Source: Bacillota bacterium (GTDB lineage: Bacteria; Bacillota; Clostridia; Lachnospirales; Lachnospiraceae). From it: a DNA stretch of 24,298 nt. The position numbers and the translations under genes were made by a program. Location: positions 1 to 24,298 of the forward strand of contig JAEWSD010000222.1 in the NCBI GenBank assembly GCA_023398615.1. The letters are read 5' to 3'. Position 1 is the stretch's first letter. Each line of letters starts with the position of its first letter. This document shows, one piece after another, positions 16,241-23,194 of this stretch. A model generated the notes under the pieces. It ran no database searches, had not been told where the DNA came from, and was given only the letters and a program-made list of their open reading frames with translations.

Positions 16241-17632
16241 TCAGCTTACCTCCCGAATATCGATTTTCGCCAGTTTAAACATAGGGGAATATATGGCATG
16301 ATACAGGTCCCCGGCCATATTAACGGCTCCCTCGAAGCCCATGTAAGGCCCGTTGTGGTAGGCATGCCCGTTGATATAGGGAATATGTAATTTTTTAACC
16401 AGGTCTCCGACCCTTGGCCCCGTAAAGATCAAATCCGGCTTTACCATGTCGATTACTTCAAAAAATTCCAGCTCATTCCCGTCATCAATATAGACTGCGC
16501 CTTTACGCCCTCTTGCTATGACCTTTTCAAAATCCTCCTGATGTCCGAACTTTGACGACATGGCAACCACTTCCATTCCCAGGTCATCCTCCAGGGCCTT
16601 GGTCCAGTGCCACAGTCTTGGTCCGCCCGTCCATATAGCTACCTTTTTCCCTTTTAAGCGTTCCTTATACCAGTCAAGAGTATCCTTATACTTAGCGGTT
16701 TCCCTGTCGATCAGAGCCTGTGCCCGGTCCTCTATTCCGAAGAAAGCGCCGATTTTTTTCAGACTCTCCGTCACATAATCGAAGCCCCAGGTGTCCACAT
16801 CCATACGGGGAATCCCATATTGTTTGTACAGCTCATTGGCAATATATCCCGCGGAACGGGCACAGTTGGTGATACTGAGCTTGGCCTGGTGCATGGAGCG
16901 GCACTCATCGTAGGTTGCATTGCCGGTAAAATGGGCAACCACTTGGATTCCCATTTCCTCCATATATCTTGACAGTACCATACTGTCACCCTGAATGTTA
17001 TAATCGCCGATTACATTTACCGTGTATGGGCTTCTTATCTCCTGCTCATAGGTGCCGACCTTCTGATTGACCCAGTCGATGTTTAATACATGGTGCCCCT
17101 TGGACTGGCTGACGCCTGCGAAGCCCGGACATTCCACACAGAAGATATCCACGTCTCCCAGTTCGTTTTCAACCTTTTTCACCACGCCCTTTAAGTCGTC
17201 TCCGATTAACGCGGTTGCACAGGTAGTATAGATGATCATCCTTTTAGACTGCGGGAATTCCTTAAAAGCCTCCAGGATACTTTTCCTTAGCTTGCCCTCG
17301 CCGCCGAATACGACGTTGGATTCCTTCATATCGGTGGACCATATGTATTTTAGCTGAAAATTGTCATTGTCGCTGGGATACCTTTTGGTATGCCAGGTAT
17401 TGTATGCACAGCCGACCGGTCCGTGTATCATTTGAATGGTATCCTTAAGTACGCCGCCGATAACCAGTTTTGCTCCGCAGTAGCTGCAGCCGCGCTCGGA
17501 TAAAGTACCGGGTATGGTATTCACATTGGAAGCCGGAAGATATTGTGTGGTATCTTCACCCTCTTCTTTAATATACACATGCCTTTTACGCTCAGGTATG
17601 GATTCGTCGCATTTTAATAATGTCATTGGCAT
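16241..17632 (-). CDS. vnfD: Vanadium nitrogenase VFe protein alpha subunit VnfD
   Basis: The active-site subunit, reducing N2 (and, in this class, CO) on the FeV cofactor. It has 463 residues. P-cluster ligands C49 (ERGCSYCGA), C75 (HGPVGCAYNTWHTKRY) and C138 (TTCATALIGDD), cofactor ligands C257 (NCARSAGYIA) and H423 (NGHAYHNGPYMG), and catalytic-pocket Q176 and H180 (VSQSKGHH) all have the residue numbers I recall for Azotobacter VnfD. The loop at 335-340 is TGGPRL, the V-enzyme sequence that holds the carbonate-like cofactor ligand; Mo and Fe-only enzymes differ there. The C-terminus is short, without the tail of about 45 residues of AnfD. The ATG at 17632 follows AGGAGG. It lies 23 nt after the third PII gene. 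Confidence 0.95.
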   Translation of the reverse strand: MPMTLLKCDESIPERKRHVYIKEEGEDTTQYLPASNVNTIPGTLSERGCSYCGAKLVIGGVLKDTIQMIHGPVGCAYNTWHTKRYPSDNDNFQLKYIWSTDMKESNVVFGGEGKLRKSILEAFKEFPQSKRMIIYTTCATALIGDDLKGVVKKVENELGDVDIFCVECPGFAGVSQSKGHHVLNIDWVNQKVGTYEQEIRSPYTVNVIGDYNIQGDSMVLSRYMEEMGIQVVAHFTGNATYDECRSMHQAKLSITNCARSAGYIANELYKQYGIPRMDVDTWGFDYVTESLKKIGAFFGIEDRAQALIDRETAKYKDTLDWYKERLKGKKVAIWTGGPRLWHWTKALEDDLGMEVVAMSSKFGHQEDFEKVIARGRKGAVYIDDGNELEFFEVIDMVKPDLIFTGPRVGDLVKKLHIPYINGHAYHNGPYMGFEGAVNMAGDLYHAIYSPMFKLAKIDIREVS

Positions 17633-17655
17633 ATGGCATTACCTCCTTCTTTCTG

Positions 17656-17973
17656 TTATTTTCCTTCACTGATGATATGGGTTTCTAAAATAGGACTGAC
17701 AAAGATTCTTCCGTCGCCAAAGTTTCCGTTTCCTCCTGTACGGGCGTATCTCATAATAATGGGGATGATGATGTCTTTATCATGATCCTCTACCGCCATC
17801 ATAAGCATTATTTTCGGGATTTCACTATACAAGGAACTTCCTACCCGAATTCCCATCTGCTTTCCCCTGCCGGATATATCTATTTTAGTAACTGCCGGAT
17901 ATCCCGCCGCAGCCAGCTCAAAGAGTATGGTGTCTGCTTTTTCAGGCCTGACAATAGATCGAATCAGTAACAT
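17656..17973 (-). CDS. Second NifI1-like nitrogen regulatory PII protein
   Basis: A 105-residue PII-family protein more like the NifI1 gene at 18416 than NifI2: same MLLIRSI-RP--- start, GYPAVTK, GRGKQMGI-VG, SEIPK-ML-M in the T-loop region and FGDGRIFVSP near the end. NifI proteins bind the dinitrogenase and block it when ammonium is present, relieved by 2-oxoglutarate. Typical operons carry one NifI1 and one NifI2; here a third gene lies between nifI2 and vnfD. A 26-nt block encoding the end motif is identical to that of the other NifI1 gene (17696-17721 versus 18465-18490), suggesting duplication or gene conversion. It could be a V-enzyme-specific or heteromeric subunit. AAAGGAGAG precedes the ATG. 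Confidence 0.9.
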   Translation of the reverse strand: MLLIRSIVRPEKADTILFELAAAGYPAVTKIDISGRGKQMGIRVGSSLYSEIPKIMLMMAVEDHDKDIIIPIIMRYARTGGNGNFGDGRIFVSPILETHIISEGK

Positions 17974-18011
17974 AATATCTCTCCTTTACCGTCCTGTTTT
18001 ATAACCGGAAT

Positions 18012-18398
18012 TTAATAGGATTCCGAATCTGTCTGCTGCTGTCCGTCCCTGATACGCAAGGCTTCCGTTACGGGCAGTATAAATATCCTGCCGTCCCCAT
18101 AGTTGCCGGTCGAATTGGCTTCCATAATCGCGTCAACTACATTGGATACATCTTCATCCCTGACTACCAGGGTAAATACCCTTTTGGGTATCAGATTCTG
18201 GTTCTGTGAAATAGCACCGTATTGCTCTTTCGTCAAATCACTGGTTGAGTACCTGGGCTGAATCAGCATTTCAACCCCCGCCTGCTTTCCCCTGCCTAAA
18301 ACCTTGCGGCAGGTGTATGCAGGAAAACCCGCTTTTTCCAAGGCATCCCTTGTAATGTTTACCTTATTCAACCGGACAATAGCCATTACTTCTTTCAT
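18012..18398 (-). CDS. nifI2: Nitrogen regulatory PII protein NifI2
   Basis: A 128-residue PII homolog of the NifI2 type: MKEVMAIVRLNKVNITRDAL start, GFPAYTCRKVLGRGKQAGVE, a longer T-loop region with PRYSTSDLTKEQYGA and LIPKRVFTLVV, and NYGDGRIFILPVTEALRIRDG. NifI1 and NifI2 assemble into a hetero-oligomer that switches off dinitrogenase in methanogens and clostridia. The longer T-loop and the ILPVTEA ending distinguish it from the NifI1 type. It lies 17 nt after nifI1. Extra C-terminal residues QQQTDSESY are variable in the family. Confidence 0.92.
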   Translation of the reverse strand: MKEVMAIVRLNKVNITRDALEKAGFPAYTCRKVLGRGKQAGVEMLIQPRYSTSDLTKEQYGAISQNQNLIPKRVFTLVVRDEDVSNVVDAIMEANSTGNYGDGRIFILPVTEALRIRDGQQQTDSESY

Positions 18399-18415
18399 AT
18401 AGTATCCTCCTTGTA

Positions 18416-18742
18416 TTACAAGCCAGATTTTTTCGTACTGATCGTATAGGCTTCCTCGACCGGGCTGACAAAGATTCTTCCGTCGCCAAATGCTCCGCTT
18501 TCACCGGTTCTGCCATATCTCATAATGAGATCGACAACCGTGTCTTTATCCTCTTCCTTTATTACCATAAGAAGCATTTCTTTCGGGATTTCATCGTAAT
18601 AGATATTGCCGACCTTTATACCTTTTTGTTTGCCGCGGCCATAAACATCCATTTTCGTTACTGCCGGGAAGCCCGCGGATAACAGTTCGTGAAGAACGAT
18701 TCCTACCTTATCCGGACGTATGATAGATCTGATCAATAACAT
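18416..18742 (-). CDS. nifI1: Nitrogen regulatory PII protein NifI1
   Basis: A 108-residue PII homolog of the NifI1 type, with MLLIRSIIRPDKVGIVLHEL, AGFPAVTKMDVYGRGKQKGI, the short T-loop region YYDEIPKEMLLMV and GAFGDGRIFVSPVEEAYTI. It directly follows vnfH (23-nt gap), the standard nifH-nifI1-nifI2 order of archaeal and clostridial nitrogen fixation operons. Its role is post-translational switch-off of nitrogenase by nitrogen status. AGGAGG lies about 9 nt before the ATG at 18742. Confidence 0.94.
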   Translation of the reverse strand: MLLIRSIIRPDKVGIVLHELLSAGFPAVTKMDVYGRGKQKGIKVGNIYYDEIPKEMLLMVIKEEDKDTVVDLIMRYGRTGESGAFGDGRIFVSPVEEAYTISTKKSGL

Positions 18743-18766
18743 AGTATTTCCTCCTTTTTTGCAGTA

Positions 18767-19585
18767 TCAATCCAGTATTCCATGTTCCAGCAGAATGGAT
18801 TCCAGCTTATCAATCGGCAAAGGCTTGGGAATGACAAACATATCGTTCCCGTCTATCTTTCTTGCAAGCTCCCTGTATTCATCCGCCTGAGGGACCTCGG
18901 GGCTGTAGTCAATGACGGTCTTCTTATTGATTTCCGCCCTCTGTACCGCATTATCCCTGGGGACAAAATGGATCATCTGGGTTCCCAACTCCTTGGCCAC
19001 AGCCTGAACCAGGTCCGCTTCCCCGTCTACCTTCCTGGAATTGCAGATAAGACCGCCGAGCCTTACCCCTCCGGTATTGGCATATTTCTGGATACCCTTT
19101 GAAATGTTATTTGCCGCATAAAGCGCCATCATCTCGCCGGAACAAACGATGTAGATCTCCCGCGCCTTCCCTTCCCGGATAGGCATTGCAAAGCCGCCGC
19201 ATACAACATCGCCCAAAACATCATAAAACACGTAATCCAGATCGGCATCATAAGCTCCCAGCTGTTCCAGCAAGTTAATGGAAGTAATAATTCCGCGCCC
19301 CGCACATCCGACGCCGGGTTCGGGTCCGCCGGATTCAACTCCTTTGATATTGCCGTATCCGGTTTTCATTATGTAGTCCAGATCGATGTCTTCTCCTTCC
19401 TCCCGGAGAGTATCCAGAACGGTCTTCTGGGCAAGTCCTCCCAGTACCAGTCTCGTTGAATCAGCTTTGGGGTCACAGCCTACGATCATAAGCTTTTTTC
19501 CCATTTCCGCCAGCCCTGCCGCCAGGTTTTGGGTGGTCGTAGACTTGCCGATTCCTCCTTTTCCATAAATCGCTACCTGTCTCAT
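18767..19585 (-). CDS. vnfH: Nitrogenase iron protein VnfH
   Basis: The Fe protein that hydrolyses ATP and feeds electrons to VnfDGK; it usually also helps cofactor maturation. It has 272 residues. Motifs: Walker A YGKGGIGKST (residues 7-16), CDPKADSTR (37-45), cluster cysteines C94 (GVGCAGRG) and C129 (DVVCGGFAMP), with R97 at the place of the ADP-ribosylated arginine. The whole is clearly nitrogenase NifH, not BchL/CfbC. Assignment to the V system rests on the adjacent vnfDGK. The start at 19585 is chosen because AGGAGGA precedes it; the frame upstream to 19633 lies in the leader. It is the first gene of the operon. Confidence 0.94.
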   Translation of the reverse strand: MRQVAIYGKGGIGKSTTTQNLAAGLAEMGKKLMIVGCDPKADSTRLVLGGLAQKTVLDTLREEGEDIDLDYIMKTGYGNIKGVESGGPEPGVGCAGRGIITSINLLEQLGAYDADLDYVFYDVLGDVVCGGFAMPIREGKAREIYIVCSGEMMALYAANNISKGIQKYANTGGVRLGGLICNSRKVDGEADLVQAVAKELGTQMIHFVPRDNAVQRAEINKKTVIDYSPEVPQADEYRELARKIDGNDMFVIPKPLPIDKLESILLEHGILD

Positions 19586-19637
19586 GTAAGATCCTCCTTT
19601 AATATAGTTTCCCAATATGCCGCCACAAATCATCTGT

Positions 19638-19654
19638 CATTACAATTTGTTATG
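19638..19654. promoter_or_regulatory. Operator-like palindrome in vnfH leader
   Basis: CATTACAATTTGTTATG is a 17-bp palindrome with one mismatched pair, sharing the ACAATTTGTTAT core with the perfect palindrome at 19782-19800. It lies about 30-45 nt downstream of the predicted vnfH transcription start, where a bound protein could block elongation. Function is inferred. Confidence 0.5.
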
Positions 19655-19688
19655 TATTATGATTATATGTGTCATTTTGGTTAAACGG

Positions 19689-19717
19689 ATTATACCATAT
19701 TGATTAATTTATTACAA
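19689..19717 (-). promoter_or_regulatory. Putative vnfH operon promoter
   Basis: On the minus strand TTGTAA (19717-19712), a 17-nt spacer and TATAAT (19694-19689) preceded by TGG, i.e. an extended -10, make a plausible sigma-A promoter. Expected transcription start near 19682, giving a leader of about 97 nt before vnfH. I saw no sigma-54 motif (GG-N10-GC) in this AT-rich region. Confidence 0.6.
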
Positions 19718-19781
19718 TATCAAATGTAACATTATAATATTGTTTTTAATATTTTTCTGTTTAGTACAAATTTAACATATA

Positions 19782-19800
19782 TGATAACAATTTGTTATCA
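19782..19800. promoter_or_regulatory. Perfect 19-bp palindrome, candidate regulator operator
   Basis: TGATAACAATTTGTTATCA has perfect 9-bp arms around one central base. It lies 65 nt upstream of the vnfH -35 box and about 155 nt before the -35 of the divergent regulator gene. A half-site TGATAACA recurs at 19925-19932, next to the regulator promoter. This is the best candidate binding site for the divergently encoded regulator, which is inference. Confidence 0.55.
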
Positions 19801-19955
19801 ATTTATTAATTTGTTTTTTGTTCCGGAGCACATTATTCTGAATTTTTACATGAAACAAATGATATTTTTACATAATTTTTAAGCTTTTTACACAGAATTT
19901 TCTAATAATTTCAAAAAAGCTTATTGATAACACAGGCATTTTATCTGTCTGTCTA

Positions 19956-19984
19956 TTGCCTATTGTATAAAAAAGATATATAAT
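19956..19984 (+). promoter_or_regulatory. Putative promoter of the HTH-PBP regulator gene
   Basis: TTGCCT (19956-19961), a spacer of exactly 17 nt and TATAAT (19979-19984) form a good sigma-A promoter. Transcription would begin near 19991, about 72 nt before the regulator ATG at 20063, and the leader would contain the tiny ORF at 20025. Confidence 0.7.
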
Positions 19985-20024
19985 GAAGGAAACAGTAACT
20001 TTCCATGTAATTGAAGGAGTTCCG

Positions 20025-20039
20025 ATGCAACAACTATAA
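20025..20039 (+). CDS. Possible four-residue leader ORF (MQQL)
   Basis: ATG CAA CAA CTA TAA is preceded by GAAGGAG at a 5-nt spacing, a better ribosome site than most leaders have by chance. It ends 23 nt before the regulator start. It may be a regulatory uORF or chance. Confidence 0.25.
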   Translation: MQQL

Positions 20040-20062
20040 TAAAGATGACGGAGGCATTTTCC

Positions 20063-21061
20063 ATGTCTAACAACGAAACCTTATCCGTGCAGGAGGTAGC
20101 CGACTTACTAAGCATCTCAAAGAATACGGTGTATGATTTAATAAAACGTAAGCAGATACCCTCCTACCGTGTCGGGCATAAAATACGAATCGATCTTCAG
20201 GATATTGAACAATATAAAGCCAAGAGTAAAACAGATATAAGCGGCCCCAGCCAGGCATCCGGTATGCTGATCGGCTCCTATACCGCTCCGACTGTCCAGC
20301 CTGCCGCTGCAAAAGCCGAATACGCACACGTTCCCCGCAATCATTCTTCCAGCTACAGCGACCTGATTATATGCGGTCAGGATATGCTGCTGGATATTCT
20401 CGCAAGCTACCTTGCCCGTGCCCCTTATAACCTGAAGGCACTTCGTTCCTATATCGGGAGCTATAACGGGCTGGTGGAATTATATAAGGGAAATGTGTCC
20501 ATCGCCTCTGCCCATTTGTGGGATGCGGAAACCAATACCTATAACCTTACGTACCTGCACAGCCTGCTGCCCGGTTTTTCCTGTTATGTGGTCAACTTGG
20601 CCTATCGCATGCAGGGATTCTATGTAAGGAAAGGCAATCCCAAGAATATACAGACCTGGGAAGACCTGGCCCGCCCCGGTACCGTGATGATAAACAGGGA
20701 ATTAGGGTGCGGAGTTCGGGTTCTGATAGACGAATCCCTGAAGATGCACGGAATCGGCAAACAAAACCTGATCGGATATAACAATACGGAATTTTCCCAT
20801 ATTTCCGTAGCCAGTGCGGTTGCCAGAGGAGATGCCGACGCAGCCGTCGGAAATGAAAAAACCTCTCACCAGGTTGATAATATCGACTTTATACCGATCC
20901 AGAAGGAACGGCTGGACCTGATCATTCCAAAAGACCTCATCCACGAAAGCAATCTGCAGGCCGTCCTGGAAATACTGAATTCCGAAGCCTTTAAGGCAGA
21001 GCTGTTAGGCATCGGCGGTTATGATATCAGCGATACGGGAAAAATCATAGCCGAGACGTAA
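20063..21061 (+). CDS. One-component regulator: excisionase-type HTH fused to PBP-like ligand-binding domain
   Basis: A cytoplasmic protein of about 332 residues with no signal peptide. Residues 5-50 (LSVQEVADLLSISKNTVYDL, then YRVGHKIRIDLQDIEQY) are an excisionase/MerR-like HTH_17 domain. After a linker rich in S, A and P, residues from about 90 on match the PBP-like domain (PF12727) seen in such regulators: GNVSIASAHLWDAETNTYN, VNLAYRMQGFYVRKGNP, MINRELGCGVRVLIDESL and VARGDADAAVGNEKT. The fold is that of molybdate/tungstate-type binding proteins, so the ligand may be an oxyanion such as vanadate or molybdate. It is divergent from the vnf operon and probably controls it. The ATG at 20063 is chosen because GGAGG lies 8 nt upstream; the one at 20045 has none. 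Confidence 0.85.
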   Translation: MSNNETLSVQEVADLLSISKNTVYDLIKRKQIPSYRVGHKIRIDLQDIEQYKAKSKTDISGPSQASGMLIGSYTAPTVQPAAAKAEYAHVPRNHSSSYSDLIICGQDMLLDILASYLARAPYNLKALRSYIGSYNGLVELYKGNVSIASAHLWDAETNTYNLTYLHSLLPGFSCYVVNLAYRMQGFYVRKGNPKNIQTWEDLARPGTVMINRELGCGVRVLIDESLKMHGIGKQNLIGYNNTEFSHISVASAVARGDADAAVGNEKTSHQVDNIDFIPIQKERLDLIIPKDLIHESNLQAVLEILNSEAFKAELLGIGGYDISDTGKIIAET

Positions 21062-21065
21062 CCTT

Positions 21066-21292
21066 TCATCGAATAGCAGACATTTGCGAAACCCCTAATT
21101 GTGTCTGTGATTGTTATAATGTGTACTTTGTCTGTCGTTACTGTTTGCTGAAATTGTTTGAACGTCACATACAAACGTCTTTATTGCGTGTGTAAGTCAA
21201 ACCATTTCAGCAAATTGTAGAGACAGTCAAATGTACACAGGAACATCAGCAGACACATAAAAGGAGTTTCGCAAATGTCTATCATTGAATAG
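21066..21292. mobile_element. MITE-like palindromic element with flanking direct repeats
   Basis: AGACATTTGCGAAAC (21078-21092) and its exact complement GTTTCGCAAATGTCT (21266-21280) end a palindrome of about 203 bp. Inside, the arms stay similar through blocks such as TTTGCTGAAAT (21144-21154) and its counterpart ATTTCAGCAAA (21204-21214). Just outside lie direct repeats TCATCGAATAG (21066-21076) and TCATTGAATAG (21282-21292), 10 of 11 identical, like a target-site duplication. There is no transposase ORF, as expected of a non-autonomous element. It separates the regulator gene from its terminator. Confidence 0.65.
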
Positions 21293-21304
21293 TTAAAAAC
21301 AATC

Positions 21305-21343
21305 AAAAAGATGGAATTCCGCTTAAGGGATGCCATCTTTTTT
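21305..21343 (+). terminator. Rho-independent terminator of the regulator gene
   Basis: AAAAAGATGG (21305-21314) pairs perfectly with CCATCTTTTT (21333-21342), with further inner pairing of ATTCC with GGGAT, and the stem ends in a run of T. The A-run on the left means it could also end transcription on the other strand. It lies about 240 nt after the regulator stop, beyond the palindromic element. Confidence 0.8.
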
Positions 21344-21409
21344 CATGCCCTTTTCTGATAGATCTCTGCAAAATTCAAGAGGGAATACAAACCGTCTCAA
21401 ATAAAGTAT

Positions 21410-21436
21410 TTGACAAACTGCTTTATAAGGTATAAC
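21410..21436 (+). promoter_or_regulatory. Possible promoter of the DUF2325 gene
   Basis: TTGACA (21410-21415) is a consensus -35 box; TATAAC (21431-21436) follows with a 15-nt spacer, shorter than ideal. It would give a leader of about 90 nt. The region 21440-21534 is very AT-rich and could hold other -10 boxes. Confidence 0.35.
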
Positions 21437-21534
21437 ATTAATATACGTTTTAGTACTGTTTTAAACGATTCTTAATATTTTGTATTGATTTTGTATTTAC
21501 GTATATATTTAAAAATTATTTAAGGAGTAATGCT

Positions 21535-23109
21535 ATGGAACTATCCTGTCCCGATGAATTATTTAATCAGACGAATAATCCAACGGAAAATCTTTATACC
21601 TTTTCCGCATTTTTCGCCGATACCTTTCACGTACCGGAATCGATGCTGTGCGATCACATATTCTGCGCCGTCAGCATGGCCCTGTGCCGTGAAGCGGCTG
21701 CAAGAGAAGACATTAATTCCCTCTATCGGGAGGACCGTTCCACTTATTACGCGGCCTATCGGGCTTCCGAATGCAGCCGTCACATTATCATGTCCCAGGG
21801 AAACCTGGAGGATGAGCTTTCTGCTTATAAGGCTTTAGGTATCCTGCTGGTTTCGGAAAGCGAGACGGATATCCGGAACAAAATAATTAACATACTGCGG
21901 TTTCATTATCCTCATATCTATAAAACCGTCAGAAAGCATGATTTTAAATATCTGCTTCCGGCCTATGCCAGCCTGGATTATTTTCTTACTTCCCAGGAAA
22001 CCAGATACGAACGGGCCGTTTATTTTTATCTTTCCTTTTACTGTTCCCCCGATTGGGTGGATCAGAGTATGGTAAATGCAATTGCGCAGAACATCTATGA
22101 ATTCGAATATTATTCCCCGGTACATGCGGATTTGAAGACTGAAATCCTGCACGAACAGAAAGGCATCCGCAGATTAAAGGAATTTATTACGGAAAAATAC
22201 GGAGAGATCGGCAATTATTTTCATATTCTGCATCATTCCCGGCCTTCGGTCTATAATCTGGGATGTGTTATTGAAAACCTGTTCCATATCAATAAATTAA
22301 ATATGGACGATATTTATTATAACTACCGCACCCTGCCTATGGACCGGATTTATCTTGCCTGCCTGAAACAGGAAGGATTTAAGTTTGATTCCGGCAGAAA
22401 TCTGGAGTTCATCCTGGCATGTATTTTCCTTCAGCCTTTACTGGAGGAATATAAGAAAGCAAAAGCAATGCTCCGGGAATACCGGCAGGAAAATGAGGAA
22501 AATCAATTGTTTCTGGCGCAGCGTACAATAGAAGGGCTGAAAAAGGAAAACCGGGGTCTGCGCACAGAAAATAGAAAGCTGACAGAGGAAAAGGGTAGCT
22601 TTACCGATACGCTGAATCAGTCCGTCAACCGGTTGAAAAAGGATTATGAATCGGAGATAGCACGGCTGAATCATACCGTGAAAGATTTAAACCTTCAGCT
22701 TTCCAAGGAATATAACTATCGCCGGGAATTGAATAAGCTTCGGGAATTTATATTCAGCCTGAATACACCTCCCGTACCGGCTGAAAAAGAAGCACTTCCT
22801 TTACAGGAGCTGCTTGCAGATAAAAATATCGTTGTCATTGGCGGACCGCGAACCTGGCGCAGAAAATTACGGGAGCATCTTCCCATGATCCATTTTCTCA
22901 ACGGCACCAGTACAAACCTGGACTTATCTTACTTTAAGAATACCGACTGCGTCCTGTTTTATACCGGCTACATGAGCCATGCCATTTATAACAAGGCAAT
23001 GAATTACATACGTACCAATCAGATAAAGTTCGGTTACCTGAAGGCGACCAATATTAAGCTTATCGAAGCTGAAATATTAGACGCGCTGAAACAGGCGGAA
23101 CTGCTGTAG
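21535..23109 (+). CDS. Coiled-coil protein with C-terminal DUF2325 domain
   Basis: A soluble protein of 524 residues with no signal peptide or membrane segment. Residues 1 to about 310 are helical and rich in aromatic residues, of no family I recognise. Residues about 310-420 form a coiled coil (EYRQENEENQLFLAQRTIEG, then KKENRGLRTENRKLTEEKG). From about 430 the DUF2325 domain is clear: NIVVIGGPRTWRRKLREHLP, FKNTDCVLFYTGYMSHAIYN and GYLKATNIKLIEAEI. DUF2325 has a nucleotide-binding-like fold but no firm function. AAGGAG lies 7 nt before the ATG. It is followed by the DUF1858 gene on the same strand. Whether it belongs to nitrogen fixation is unknown. Confidence 0.8.
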   Translation: MELSCPDELFNQTNNPTENLYTFSAFFADTFHVPESMLCDHIFCAVSMALCREAAAREDINSLYREDRSTYYAAYRASECSRHIIMSQGNLEDELSAYKALGILLVSESETDIRNKIINILRFHYPHIYKTVRKHDFKYLLPAYASLDYFLTSQETRYERAVYFYLSFYCSPDWVDQSMVNAIAQNIYEFEYYSPVHADLKTEILHEQKGIRRLKEFITEKYGEIGNYFHILHHSRPSVYNLGCVIENLFHINKLNMDDIYYNYRTLPMDRIYLACLKQEGFKFDSGRNLEFILACIFLQPLLEEYKKAKAMLREYRQENEENQLFLAQRTIEGLKKENRGLRTENRKLTEEKGSFTDTLNQSVNRLKKDYESEIARLNHTVKDLNLQLSKEYNYRRELNKLREFIFSLNTPPVPAEKEALPLQELLADKNIVVIGGPRTWRRKLREHLPMIHFLNGTSTNLDLSYFKNTDCVLFYTGYMSHAIYNKAMNYIRTNQIKFGYLKATNIKLIEAEILDALKQAELL

Positions 23110-23194
23110 CACTTAATCCGGAGAGGGTTTGCACTTCCCGCAGACACCATGCCGGGAAGGCTAAAAGTATATGAAGAAAGGAAGGCTACATACT

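Noticed and set aside
16241..17632. Fe-only nitrogenase (AnfD) as the identity of the D subunit, suggested by AnfO and the delta subunit
   Set aside because: The TGGPRL loop, matching VnfD numbering and short C-terminus favour vanadium. AnfO alone is weaker evidence.
18012..18742. GlnB/GlnK-type general PII proteins
   Set aside because: Sequence and location between vnfH and vnfD fit NifI; no uridylylation-type T-loop tyrosine context (RGxxxxYRG) is seen.
19586..19633. In-frame ATG at 19633 extending VnfH by 16 residues
   Set aside because: The extension has no family match and no ribosome site, while AGGAGGA stands before the ATG at 19585, giving the typical MRQVAIYGKGG start.
19586..20062. 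Sigma-54 promoter for the vnf operon
   Set aside because: No GG-N10-GC pattern with proper flanks was found; a sigma-A type promoter fits better.
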